From contig NZ_JAAUVN010000005.1 of assembly GCF_012030425.1 (NCBI RefSeq), positions 186,001 to 250,000 on the forward strand: 64,000 nt of DNA, in the 5' to 3' direction. The position numbers and the translations under genes were made by a program. The DNA is from Sphingobacterium sp. B16(2022). GTDB lineage: Bacteria; Bacteroidota; Bacteroidia; Sphingobacteriales; Sphingobacteriaceae. Under the pieces are notes generated by a model, which saw only the letters and a list, made by a program, of their open reading frames with translations, ran no database searches and was not told the origin of the DNA. This document shows, piece by piece, positions 7,868-16,334 of the stretch. Position 1 is the first letter of the stretch. The number at the start of each line of letters is the position of its first letter.

Positions 7868-9678
7868 AAGTACAATTCTTTACCTTGTTCGATAAACTCT
7901 TTTGACATATCGATCATGCCTTGTTCTGCAGAATCCCGGATTTCCTGTGTGATCTTCATCGAGCAGAATTTAGGGCCGCACATCGAACAGAAGTGAGCAA
8001 CTTTGGCACCGTCTGCAGGTAAAGTTTCATCATGAAATTCTCGGGCTGTGTCAGGATCTAAGGAAAGGTTAAACTGATCTTCCCAACGGAACTCAAACCT
8101 CGCTTTACTTAGAGCATTGTCGCGGTATTGTGCACCAGGATGTCCTTTAGCCAAATCTGCCGCATGTGCAGCCAGTTTGTAGGTGATCACGCCATCCTTT
8201 ACATCTTTTCGGTTAGGTAAACCGAGGTGTTCTTTTGGGGTAACATAACAAAGCATGGCACAGCCGAACCAGCCAATCATTGCCGCGCCAATTGCTGAGG
8301 TGATATGATCATAACCCGGAGCAATATCTGTTGTCAATGGGCCTAAAGTGTAAAATGGTGCTTCGTCACAAACCTCAAGCTGTTTGTCCATGTTTTCTTT
8401 GATCATGTGCATAGGTACATGACCTGGGCCTTCGATCATAACCTGTACATCATGTTTCCATGCTATTTTGGTCAACTCTCCCAAGGTTTCTAATTCAGCA
8501 AATTGTGCAGCATCGTTAGCATCAGCTATAGAACCTGGTCGAAGTCCATCCCCTAGGGAAAAAGCAACATCATATTCCTTCATGATCTGACAGATTTCTT
8601 CAAAATGCGTGTAAAGGAAGTTTTCTTTATGATGGAACAGACACCATTTTGCCATAATCGAGCCACCTCGGGAAACAATACCTGTTACACGTTGTGCTGT
8701 CAAATGGATATAACGTAAAAGTACTCCTGCATGGATGGTGAAATAAGAAACCCCTTGTTCGGCCTGTTCAATTAGTGTATCTCTGAATATTTCCCATGTC
8801 AGATCTTCTGCAACGCCTTTTACTTTTTCCAAAGCTTGATATATAGGAACTGTACCGATTGGCACAGGAGAATTACGGATGATCCATTCGCGTGTTTCAT
8901 GAATATTTTTACCTGTTGAAAGATCCATAATTGTATCAGCACCCCATCGGCATGCCCAGACAGCTTTATCAACTTCTTCTTCAATGCTTGAGGTAACGGC
9001 ACTATTACCAATATTAGCGTTGATCTTTACCAAAAAGTTGCGGCCGATGATCATCGGTTCGCTTTCTGGATGATTAATGTTGTTTGGAATAATTGCTCTT
9101 CCGGCGGCAATTTCTTCTCTTACAAATTCAGGGGTAATTAATTTCTTTGGAGTACGGGCACCAAAATTGTGACCGGTGTGCTGATGATCCATACCTTTAG
9201 TTGCTGCTTCGATTTGCTCAATACGCTGATTTTCGCGAATGGCTACATACTCCATCTCTGGAGTTATGATACCTTTTCTTGCATAGTGCAGTTGACTTAC
9301 ATTTTTACCTGCTAATGCTTTTTTAGGTCTATGACTGTATTCGAAACGGAGTTCATCCAGCTCCGAGTCTGCCAATCTTTCTTTTCCATAATCTGAACTG
9401 ATTTGTGATAAAACTTGAACATCTTTTCTGTCCAATATCCAATTTTCACGAGTTCTAGGAAGACCTTTGCGGATATCAATCAGTGCTTGTTCATCCGTAT
9501 ACGGACCAGAAGTGTCATAAATAGTGACTGGAGGATTGATTTCTATTCCACCCTTGCTAAGTTTGGTCGGGCTTAATGTAATTTCACGCATGGCAACCTG
9601 AATAGGATAGAGCTGACCTGAAATATAGACTTTTTTTGAATTTGGAAATGGGGTCTGGGTAATGCTTTGTTCTAACAT
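7864..9678 (-). CDS. thiC: Phosphomethylpyrimidine synthase ThiC
   Basis: 604-residue radical SAM enzyme converting AIR to HMP-P. The C-terminal cluster motif FCSMCGPKFCSM (CxxCxxxxC) is intact, as are the core motifs ADTIMDLSTG, RGGSIMAKW, SLGDGLRPGS, IEGPGHVPMH and LGPLTTDIAPGYDH. It lies 27 bp after thiS and just before the TenI-like gene. Expression is probably set by the TPP riboswitch ahead of thiS. Confidence 0.97.
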   Translation of the reverse strand: MLEQSITQTPFPNSKKVYISGQLYPIQVAMREITLSPTKLSKGGIEINPPVTIYDTSGPYTDEQALIDIRKGLPRTRENWILDRKDVQVLSQISSDYGKERLADSELDELRFEYSHRPKKALAGKNVSQLHYARKGIITPEMEYVAIRENQRIEQIEAATKGMDHQHTGHNFGARTPKKLITPEFVREEIAAGRAIIPNNINHPESEPMIIGRNFLVKINANIGNSAVTSSIEEEVDKAVWACRWGADTIMDLSTGKNIHETREWIIRNSPVPIGTVPIYQALEKVKGVAEDLTWEIFRDTLIEQAEQGVSYFTIHAGVLLRYIHLTAQRVTGIVSRGGSIMAKWCLFHHKENFLYTHFEEICQIMKEYDVAFSLGDGLRPGSIADANDAAQFAELETLGELTKIAWKHDVQVMIEGPGHVPMHMIKENMDKQLEVCDEAPFYTLGPLTTDIAPGYDHITSAIGAAMIGWFGCAMLCYVTPKEHLGLPNRKDVKDGVITYKLAAHAADLAKGHPGAQYRDNALSKARFEFRWEDQFNLSLDPDTAREFHDETLPADGAKVAHFCSMCGPKFCSMKITQEIRDSAEQGMIDMSKEFIEQGKELYL

Positions 9679-9705
9679 AATGGTATAGTAATAGGTATAA
9701 GAGAT

Positions 9706-9912
9706 TTATCCGCCCTGTGTTGCAGCGATAATTAGAATTGAGTCCTGATGCTGTAGTTTGGTTGTTGCCCAAGCCGTTTTGGGTATAACCTGGTTATTAA
9801 TAGCGACAGCAATGCCCTTGCTTTTTTCTGGGAATTCCAAAAGCATCAAACCTTCCAAAGAGGAGGGGGGCTGTTCAAAAAGACGTAATTGGTGATTAAT
9901 TGTGAGTTCCAT
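9706..9912 (-). CDS. thiS: Sulfur carrier protein ThiS
   Basis: 68 residues beginning MELTINHQLR and ending AATQGG; the terminal Gly-Gly is the site adenylated by ThiF and loaded with sulfur for ThiG. The open frame extends upstream through the riboswitch, but the ATG at 9912 is preceded by AAAAGGA and gives the normal ThiS length. A Val-Ala-Ile-Asn-Asn segment and the beta-grasp spacing fit the family. It is the first gene of the thi operon. Confidence 0.92.
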   Translation of the reverse strand: MELTINHQLRLFEQPPSSLEGLMLLEFPEKSKGIAVAINNQVIPKTAWATTKLQHQDSILIIAATQGG

Positions 9913-9950
9913 TCCTTTTAAAATTTTTAAATAAAAAACTTTAGGAATGG
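9909..9950 (-). promoter_or_regulatory. Possible RBS-sequestering hairpin before thiS
   Basis: On the minus strand CCATTCCT (9950-9943) is perfectly complementary to AGGAATGG (9916-9909), which contains the ribosome site and ATG of thiS. This could be the riboswitch expression platform, hiding the start when TPP is bound. It is inferred from pairing only. Confidence 0.5.
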
Positions 9951-9989
9951 CCACAGTTGTGCCGGTATATGCACAATGAAGACATCTAC

Positions 9990-10068
9990 TTTTCCCTACG
10001 CCAGTATGATCCGGATCAGGTTCTAAGGGTAAAATCTCAGCCTGCAAATTTGCAGACACCCCTAAAGT
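9990..10068 (-). promoter_or_regulatory. TPP (thi-box) riboswitch
   Basis: The minus strand carries the conserved thi-box pieces in order: GGGGTG, GGCTGAGAT, ACCCTT, GAACCTGATC, GGATCATACTGGCGTAGGGA. It lies about 80 bp upstream of thiS and heads the seven-gene thiamine operon. TPP binding should lower expression. Confidence 0.95.
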
Positions 10069-10259
10069 TTCCACTAAACTAGGTAAAAAATCTCAATAAA
10101 CGAAAAGAGGTAGATTTATTTTAGTCTGTCCATCTTTTTGTGACAGAACCATATACTTTAAGAAGTGAAGTGTTTTATTGATGAGGCCTGCTGGTATAGC
10201 GAACAATGATTCTCCCTGCCAGAGGTGGAGTTATGGGCAGGGTGAATCAATGGAAAATA

Positions 10260-10838
10260 CTATAAAATATGATGGAGTTTAATATATTGAAGCAGCATAA
10301 TGGTTTTGGCATCTTTGATTTCGCCATTATCAACCATTTGCATCGCTTCTTTTATAGGCAATTCTAAAACTTCAATATTTTCTTCTTCCTGTTCTAGTCC
10401 ACCACCTTCACTGACTTTCATTTCTTTAGCATATTCGGCTATAAAGAAATACAGAATTTCTGTGACAGATCCAGGGGACATATAAGCTTCAAATATTTTA
10501 CGTACATCTGTAATTTTATAACCCGTTTCTTCTTCCGTTTCTCTTCTGATGCAATCCTCGGCATTATCTTTATCCAACAAACCTGCACAAGCTTCAATCA
10601 TCATACCGCTCTCATTTCCATTGACAAATGTAGGTAGACGAAATTGACGGGTAAGAATAACTGTTTTCTGCTCTTTGTTGTACAGTAAAATGGTGGCGCC
10701 GTTTCCTCTGTCGTATGCTTCCCTGCTTTGACTCATAATGGTGCCGTCCTTTTTTAAATATTCGTAAGTGATCTTTCGCAAGACGTACCAATTGTCTGAT
10801 AAGATCTTGGTTTCTGTGATTTTGATGTTATCTATCAT
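10260..10838 (-). CDS. NUDIX hydrolase, NudK-like
   Basis: 192 residues. The Nudix box is visible as GLLDKDNAEDCIRRETEEET-G, matching Gx5Ex7REUxEExGU. The length, the N-terminal ILSDNWYVLRK and the TRQFRLPT stretch resemble NudK, the GDP-mannose pyrophosphatase of E. coli (191 aa). Substrate assignment is by similarity only; ADP-ribose is an alternative. It stands alone between the thiamine operon and a gene-poor stretch. Confidence 0.85.
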   Translation of the reverse strand: MIDNIKITETKILSDNWYVLRKITYEYLKKDGTIMSQSREAYDRGNGATILLYNKEQKTVILTRQFRLPTFVNGNESGMMIEACAGLLDKDNAEDCIRRETEEETGYKITDVRKIFEAYMSPGSVTEILYFFIAEYAKEMKVSEGGGLEQEEENIEVLELPIKEAMQMVDNGEIKDAKTIMLLQYIKLHHIL

Positions 10839-11272
10839 GATTGAGGTATTTCAAATTCGCATTATTAATAATTATCATATGCATATTTTTCAGTTCTTTT
10901 ATACTTTTTTTCTAAAATACGGTGGACTTTTAAAAGTAAGTTGTCGATGGCTAAAGGTATATAAATTTATAAACTCCTAAAATTGTTTATATGGGAAAAA
11001 TCGATCGTGTTAAAGGAAGTTTTATTCAGTAGCGATTGCCTTTATGAGCTGATATAAAATGATGAAGATCATGTAGAGGACAGGTTAAAAAGTACTTGAG
11101 ATCTTAAATACATTTTATTATGTATTTATAGAGGGTTTATAGAGATATACCTCTATGAACCCTTTAGTAAACCTCTATAATATCACTATTACCTATCTAG
11201 AAATATACAAGATGGAAACAATAAAATGCAATGGTAAATCTATTGATATCAATAAAAAAATCAAAGGTCTAT
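10839..11272. other. Gene-free stretch with nested inverted repeats
   Basis: No plausible gene on either strand. The right part holds ATACAT/ATGTAT arms (11108-11125), then a compound inverted repeat at 11126-11180. The rest is AT-rich without clear signals. Confidence 0.6.
11126..11180. repeat. Compound inverted repeat with alternative pairings
   Basis: AGAGGGTTTATAGAG (11130-11144) can fold on CTCTATGAACCCTTT (11151-11165) with 13 of 15 bases complementary. The overlapping arm TTATAGAGGGTTTA can instead pair with TAAACCTCTATAA (11168-11180). No gene depends on it obviously. Confidence 0.5.
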
Positions 11273-11275
11273 AAA

Positions 11276-11309
11276 CAAGAAAAGCTCATCTTTTGGATGA
11301 GCTTTCTTG
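11276..11309 (-). terminator. Terminator of tRNA cassette 3
   Basis: Same hairpin as at 895-928 and 3492-3525, abutting the tRNA-Leu 3' end. Confidence 0.75.
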
Positions 11310-11394
11310 TACCTAGGGCGGGAATCGAACCCGCACTTCCTTAACGGAAACAGGATTTTAAGTCCTGCGTGTCTACCAGTTCCACCACCTAGGC
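11310..11394 (-). tRNA. tRNA-Leu(TAA), copy 3
   Basis: Identical to the copies at 929-1013 and 3526-3610; anticodon loop CTTAAAA, no encoded CCA. Confidence 0.95.
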
Positions 11395-11411
11395 AGGTGA
11401 TATTAATGTGG

Positions 11412-11484
11412 AGCGAAAAACGAGATTCGAACTCGCGACCCCAACCTTGGCAAGGTTGTGCTCTACCAGCTGAGCTATTTTCGC
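11412..11484 (-). tRNA. tRNA-Gly(GCC), copy 3
   Basis: Identical to the copies at 1031-1103 and 3627-3699; anticodon GCC. The 17-bp spacer to tRNA-Leu matches copy 1. Confidence 0.95.
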
Positions 11485-11524
11485 ATTGCTAACAGTTAAC
11501 AAGTTGTTTTCTGTTTTGGTGATG

Positions 11525-11555
11525 CAAATATAGAGCTAATAATTAAAAAAACAAA
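11525..11555 (-). promoter_or_regulatory. Promoter of tRNA cassette 3
   Basis: -7 TATATTTG (11532-11525) and -33 TTTG (11555-11552), 19-bp spacer. The -33 box lies outside the repeated block, so each cassette has its own upstream half-promoter. Confidence 0.7.
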
Positions 11556-11583
11556 TTTTAATATAAGCTTTATTGTCTTTTTT

Positions 11584-12072
11584 TTATAAGCCCTTTTCTT
11601 TCAGGAGAGAAGAAATGAGATCACTTTCGAAACCTCTTGATAAAGCATATTGAAATAACTTGTTTTTTAGAATATAGACATCTTTATCTTTCAATGATAG
11701 TTGCTTTTTATCTAAAAGATCATGGAGTTTATCTTCATACTCATCTAAATCAATTTTTGAAAATGCAATTTTGATTAAAGGGTCGGATACCCTTTTGAGT
11801 TTTAAGGACTGCTTAATCTTAATCTTTCCCCAACTTTTTATTCTAAGCTTACCTAGAGTATAGGCTATAGCAAAGCGTTCTTCATTTAGAAAATTGTCCG
11901 ATATCAATTGTGAAATGATTTCCTCTACATCTTCTTGATGCAAGCCCCATTCGTATAATTTATCCCGGACTTCTTGTTGTGCCCGTTCTTGATAAGCACA
12001 ATAACTGGCAGCCTTAAGCAATGCTTGCTTAGGTGTGTATATTTTTTTTCTCGTTTTCTCTTCGTCAAACAT
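11584..12072 (-). CDS. recX: Regulatory protein RecX
   Basis: 162 residues from the ATG at 12072; an in-frame TTG at 12087 is less likely. RecX/OraA proteins bind RecA filaments and inhibit recombinase activity. The tandem three-helix repeats are visible: KAASYCAYQERAQQEVRDKL (repeat 1) and LISDNFLNEERFAIAYTLGK (repeat 2), followed by a third degenerate repeat. RecA is not beside it here. The gene is divergent from murF-alr with about 70 bp between starts. Confidence 0.88.
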   Translation of the reverse strand: MFDEEKTRKKIYTPKQALLKAASYCAYQERAQQEVRDKLYEWGLHQEDVEEIISQLISDNFLNEERFAIAYTLGKLRIKSWGKIKIKQSLKLKRVSDPLIKIAFSKIDLDEYEDKLHDLLDKKQLSLKDKDVYILKNKLFQYALSRGFESDLISSLLKEKGL

Positions 12073-12145
12073 CTTTACAAATTTCAAAAATATATTGAAC
12101 TTATTGAAAAATTGTGGAGCTTTGATTGAATAAATATTTTAAAAA

Positions 12146-14587
12146 ATGTATACCATATCGGATATTTCAGAGATTGTTGTTCCTAAAAGATCAATTATTG
12201 TTCATCATAAATCTATCATTCAAAATCTGATTTATGATACACGTAAGATCGTAAATGCTGAAACAGGATTATTCTTTGCCTTGATCAATCGTCGTGATGG
12301 ACATGAGTTTATCATGGATGCCTATAGTAAAGGGATTAGAAATTTTGTGTTACAAAATGACTTTCAGCAAGAACTGATATTGCCAGATGCTAATGTTTTA
12401 TGGGTCGCAGATACTTTTTTAGCATTACAGGCAGTAGCAGAAACTCAGCGCATGAAATTTAAATCTCCTGTATTGGGTATTACAGGGAGCAACGGTAAGA
12501 CTATCGTCAAAGAATGGTTGTTTCAACTGCTATCTCCAGAATATAAAATCTATCGCAGTCCTAAAAGCTATAATTCACAGCTGGGTGTTGCTTTATCACT
12601 ATGGGAACTAAATGAACAATATAATTTCGCCATCATAGAAGCTGGAATAAGTGAGGTCGGTGAAATGGAGAAACTCCAAAAAATGATTAAACCTACGCAT
12701 GGTGTATTAACCAATATTGGGGTAGCCCATAAAGAAGGGTTTCAATCGAAAGAGGAAAAAATTGCACAGAAACTGAAACTTTTTACAGATGCTGAGGTAT
12801 TGGTCTATCCTAAAAAGTATCTTGAACAGATCTATATGCCTTCTCAGATTTACAAATTCGCCTGGGGAGAGGATGAATCGTGTCAATTAGAGGTTTATTC
12901 GCTTAAGAAGGAAGGTGATCAATCTACATTGGTAAGTTTATGTTTTTCCCGCCAGTTTTTTACGGTTAAAATTCCTTTTGTTGATCAAGCATCAATTGAG
13001 AATGCGATTTCATGTATTGCAGTGATGATTACTTTTGGTTATGATTTTAAAACTATAGCCGATCGTATTGCCACGTTGCAACCGATGGAGATGCGTCTTG
13101 AATTGAAAAAAGGAAAACATAATACTTCCATTATTGATGATTCATATAGTAATGATCTGGTAGCGCTACAGATTGCATTGGATTTTTTAAAGCAACAAAA
13201 GCAAAATTCTCGTAAGGTCCTAATCTTATCCGATATTCCTGGAGTACAGTTGCATGATGAGAAGAGTATCAGTAAACTAAAGCGTTTGGTCGCAGCTAGT
13301 GGATTAACTGATTTGATTTTTATCGGACCTATTTTGAGTCAGTTGGAAGCACAGTTTTCATTACCCACGGCCAGCTACTCGGATACAAAATCATTTATAG
13401 ATGGTTTTAAGCATATTGATTATAGCAATTCAACGATCTTGATAAAGGGTGCACGTGATTATCATTTTGAACAGATCAGTAAACGATTGGTTGCTAAATC
13501 ACATGATACGATATTAGAGATTAATTTAAATGCATTGGAACATAACCTCAATGTATATCGGGGTCTGTTGCCTGCAGGTGTTAAATTGATGGCTATGGTG
13601 AAAGCTTTTTCTTATGGAAGTGGAAGTTTTGAAATTGCTAATTTACTACAGTTTAATCATGTGGATTATTTGACGGTTGCTTTTGCTGATGAAGGTGTTG
13701 ATCTGAGAAATGGAGGCATCACACTTCCAATAGTGGTAATGAGTCCTGATGAAAATGCCTTTGATGCTATTGTACATCATAAGTTGGAACCAGAGATCTA
13801 TAGTTTTAGAGTTTTAAATTCATTTCTCCGCTATCTCTTACAGCAAGGACTAAAAGATTTTCCAGTCCATATTAAAGTTGATACCGGGATGCATCGTCTT
13901 GGTTTTATGCCAGAGGAAGTTGATGAACTGCTAGCGATATTGAAAAATCAGGATGCGATGAAAGTGCAGTCTGTTTTTTCACATTTAGCTTCGGCAGGAA
14001 ATGCTGTTGATAATGATTTTACTGAGAGTCAGATTCATCTTTTAGATGTTTTCACTACAAAACTTAAGGAGGAATTAGGGTATTCTTTTATCAGACATAT
14101 TGCTGCGACATCGGGTATTGATCTGTGGCCAAGTGCTTATTTCGATATGGTACGCTTAGGGATTGGTCTTTATGGAATTGATATGGATCGAGATGATCTG
14201 CCGGTGAGAGAAGTTAGTGTTCTGAAGACCAATGTTACCCAGATAAAAGAGCTTGCGGCTAATGAAACAGTAGGATACAATCGCGCTGGTATGTTGCAAC
14301 GTGCGAGCAGAACCGCAACCATCAAGATCGGTTATGCAGACGGTTATGATCGAAGGTTCGGTAATGGAGTAGGTAAAATGTCGATCAACGGGCAACTGGT
14401 TTCTACCATTGGAAATATCTGTATGGATATGTGTATGTTGGATGTGACAGATATTAATGTTAATGAAGAAGACGAAGTCATTGTTTATCCTGATATCAAG
14501 GAAGCGGCATTGGCTATAGGAACCATCCCGTATGAATTGTTGGTCAATATCTCACAACGGGTGAAAAGAGTTTATTTTTACGAGTAA
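12146..14587 (+). CDS. MurF-alanine racemase fusion
   Basis: 813-residue bifunctional cytoplasmic enzyme. Residues about 1-440 are MurF (UDP-MurNAc-tripeptide:D-Ala-D-Ala ligase), with the ATP loop GITGSNGKT near 111. Residues about 455-813 are alanine racemase, with the PLP lysine at 486 in MAMVKAFSYGSGS and the C-terminal RLGIGLYGI and GYADGYDR motifs. The fusion couples D-Ala supply to peptidoglycan precursor assembly and is typical of Bacteroidota. The MurF active-site ATP lysine and the racemase lysine are both present, so both halves look functional. Confidence 0.95.
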   Translation: MYTISDISEIVVPKRSIIVHHKSIIQNLIYDTRKIVNAETGLFFALINRRDGHEFIMDAYSKGIRNFVLQNDFQQELILPDANVLWVADTFLALQAVAETQRMKFKSPVLGITGSNGKTIVKEWLFQLLSPEYKIYRSPKSYNSQLGVALSLWELNEQYNFAIIEAGISEVGEMEKLQKMIKPTHGVLTNIGVAHKEGFQSKEEKIAQKLKLFTDAEVLVYPKKYLEQIYMPSQIYKFAWGEDESCQLEVYSLKKEGDQSTLVSLCFSRQFFTVKIPFVDQASIENAISCIAVMITFGYDFKTIADRIATLQPMEMRLELKKGKHNTSIIDDSYSNDLVALQIALDFLKQQKQNSRKVLILSDIPGVQLHDEKSISKLKRLVAASGLTDLIFIGPILSQLEAQFSLPTASYSDTKSFIDGFKHIDYSNSTILIKGARDYHFEQISKRLVAKSHDTILEINLNALEHNLNVYRGLLPAGVKLMAMVKAFSYGSGSFEIANLLQFNHVDYLTVAFADEGVDLRNGGITLPIVVMSPDENAFDAIVHHKLEPEIYSFRVLNSFLRYLLQQGLKDFPVHIKVDTGMHRLGFMPEEVDELLAILKNQDAMKVQSVFSHLASAGNAVDNDFTESQIHLLDVFTTKLKEELGYSFIRHIAATSGIDLWPSAYFDMVRLGIGLYGIDMDRDDLPVREVSVLKTNVTQIKELAANETVGYNRAGMLQRASRTATIKIGYADGYDRRFGNGVGKMSINGQLVSTIGNICMDMCMLDVTDINVNEEDEVIVYPDIKEAALAIGTIPYELLVNISQRVKRVYFYE

Positions 14588-14635
14588 TTCGAGGCTTATT
14601 TCGCATCTTTGTAGGGTCTTTTAGGTACAAGTAAT

Positions 14636-15232
14636 ATGTTATCAAAATTAATTAGAGCTTTTTTAAATTATCTTATCAAAGGAACTTTGGTCGTTGTTCC
14701 TTTAGCTGGTGCGGTTTTTTTAATTGTTTGGATTGTTGCTTCAGTCGATTCGGCGCTTAACCTTACAGGGTTATTCCTGGAGGATGAGACAGGACATCCT
14801 TTATATATTCCCGGAATTGGTATTTTAACAGTCATTTTATTTTTGGTTGTAGCAGGGATTGTTTTTACCAATTTTGTGACAGATCCAATTAAACACTGGC
14901 TGAATAATCAGATTAACCGTATTCCTTTGTTGAATACGCTATATTCATCCATTAAAGATTTTACTGAAGCCTTTGTAGGTGATGCCAAAAAATTTAATGT
15001 TCCTGTTCTAGTTAAAGTGAATGAAATAGGTGTTAGTAAAATTGGTTTTCTGACACAATCAGATCTATCAAAAATTAAGCTTACAGATGAAGTGGTGGTT
15101 TATTTTCCCTATTCATATTCATTTGCAGGTCAGGTGGTCGTTGTAAAATCATCCTTGGTAACCAAATTAGATATGTCTGCTACAGACGCGATGAAGCTCG
15201 TTGTTTCAGGTGGTGTCAGTGGTTTAGAATAA
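14636..15232 (+). CDS. DUF502 family membrane protein
   Basis: 198 residues. Two transmembrane segments (about residues 11-37 and 56-80) are followed by a soluble part containing PLLNTLYSSIKDFTEAF and VYFPYSYSFAGQVVVV, hallmarks of DUF502. The molecular role of the family is not known. It follows murF-alr by 48 bp on the same strand and is probably cotranscribed; a strong terminator follows at 15257. Confidence 0.85.
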   Translation: MLSKLIRAFLNYLIKGTLVVVPLAGAVFLIVWIVASVDSALNLTGLFLEDETGHPLYIPGIGILTVILFLVVAGIVFTNFVTDPIKHWLNNQINRIPLLNTLYSSIKDFTEAFVGDAKKFNVPVLVKVNEIGVSKIGFLTQSDLSKIKLTDEVVVYFPYSYSFAGQVVVVKSSLVTKLDMSATDAMKLVVSGGVSGLE

Positions 15233-15256
15233 GATACAAATACATACGTTTATATA

Positions 15257-15297
15257 AAACAAAAGGGAATCATTGGTAAAATGGTTCCCTTTTGTTT
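15257..15297 (+). terminator. Terminator after the DUF502 gene
   Basis: 17-bp stem AAACAAAAGGGAATCAT / ATGGTTCCCTTTTGTTT with one wobble, ending in a T-rich tract. It may act in both directions, but only the plus-strand gene ends here. Confidence 0.8.
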
Positions 15298-15330
15298 ACA
15301 TTTATCTTGAACTTTAAATCATAATTAGTG

Positions 15331-15693
15331 ATGAATGTTGAATTTAAAACAGTAGAAGAGTATATTGCTTCTTTTCCAAAAGAAGTGCAGGAGATCTTGT
15401 TGCAGGTCCGTAATACAATTCTGCAGCATGCTCCTCAAGCTACTGAAGGAACAGCTTATGGCATGCCAGCTTATAAATTAAAAGGAAAACCGCTTGTTTA
15501 TTTCGGTGGTTATCAAAAGCATATCGGATTTTATGCAACGCCGACTGGTCATTCAAAATTTGAAATAGAACTTGCTTCTTATAAGCAAGGTAAAGGTTCG
15601 GTGCAGTTTCCGTTACGGGAGCCGATCCCATTTGAACTCATCGGAAGAATTGTTGAATTTAGGGTTTCAGAGACATTAGATAAGTTTAAATAG
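15331..15693 (+). CDS. DUF1801 (YdhG-like) family protein
   Basis: 120 residues from the ATG at 15331; a GTG one codon earlier is also possible. The pattern AAEG/TAYGMPAY-KLKGKPLVYFGGYQKHIGFY is the core of DUF1801/YdhG proteins, small soluble proteins with no settled function. It lies upstream of a histidine-kinase-like gene and has its own terminator in front. Nothing here points to a partner. Confidence 0.82.
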   Translation: MNVEFKTVEEYIASFPKEVQEILLQVRNTILQHAPQATEGTAYGMPAYKLKGKPLVYFGGYQKHIGFYATPTGHSKFEIELASYKQGKGSVQFPLREPIPFELIGRIVEFRVSETLDKFK

Positions 15694-15722
15694 GTTATTA
15701 GGATTTTAAATTAAAGGTGGTG

Positions 15723-16334
15723 ATGGATCGATTATGGAATCGTTTATGGAGCAGTAAAGTTCCTGAAAACTTACACGAACAATGGAAAGATAAGGCAAAA
15801 CTTTCTTTTGTAAACAGTCAGTTTGATGTAGAACTTATACGAGGTTGCTTGGATAAAATTAAGGATGATCCAAAGAATACCTTATTTTTACAAGCTTTTC
15901 TAGCTCATCAGAATATTGCTTCGCAATTGGAAACTCAGAATAGTGCTGAAGCAGAAATTGATTTTATGGAAAGATATGTTTCTTTATTTAGTCAGATTTC
16001 TGCTGTAGACCTTTCCGTTGTTTGGACTAAAAAGATCGAATATCCCACTTTGTCTGTACCGAGGTTTATCTTATTGCCATTGGTTCAGAATGCTTTGTGG
16101 CAAGGATATCATGCAGCAGCAAAATATCCAATGAAAATCAAGATTTCAGTATTTGAAAAAATCATTTCATTGGATATTACAAATCATGTTAATCACCATA
16201 TTGTAGATCAAAAAGTTAATGACTCTGTGGAGAATTATCAGGCTCGTCTACAGTATGAATTTGGTGATCAACATACACTTATTATGAATAGCAATGCACA
16301 TACATTTCGCGCAAATCTAACTTTGAGGTTTTAG
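15723..16334 (+). CDS. Degenerate LytS-type histidine-kinase-like protein
   Basis: 203 residues from the ATG at 15723, with AAAGGTGG as ribosome site; two GTG codons sit directly before. It lacks membrane segments. The layout follows the His_kinase fold: VNSQFDVEL stands where INPHFLFN is expected, so the phospho-acceptor His is Gln33. LPLVQNALWQGY matches the N box (Asn123 kept, the usual Glu and His lost), and YQARLQYEFGDQHTLIM matches the final helix-strand. No G box is visible. It is probably a pseudokinase or adaptor rather than an active kinase. It converges on the HAD gene with a 4-bp 3' overlap. Confidence 0.6.
   Translation: MDRLWNRLWSSKVPENLHEQWKDKAKLSFVNSQFDVELIRGCLDKIKDDPKNTLFLQAFLAHQNIASQLETQNSAEAEIDFMERYVSLFSQISAVDLSVVWTKKIEYPTLSVPRFILLPLVQNALWQGYHAAAKYPMKIKISVFEKIISLDITNHVNHHIVDQKVNDSVENYQARLQYEFGDQHTLIMNSNAHTFRANLTLRF

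Larger units (their letters stand above)
11273..11532 (-). repeat. tRNA cassette repeat, copy 3
   Basis: Direct repeat of 892-1151, apparently identical over about 260 bp including leader and -7 box. The flanks differ immediately outside, which marks the repeat borders. Confidence 0.9.

Noticed and set aside
9913..10074. N-terminal extension of ThiS
   Set aside because: This part lies inside the TPP riboswitch and its expression platform.
16331..16334. 3' overlap of convergent genes as an antisense regulatory device
   Set aside because: Only a 4-bp stop-codon overlap; nothing beyond compact gene packing is supported.
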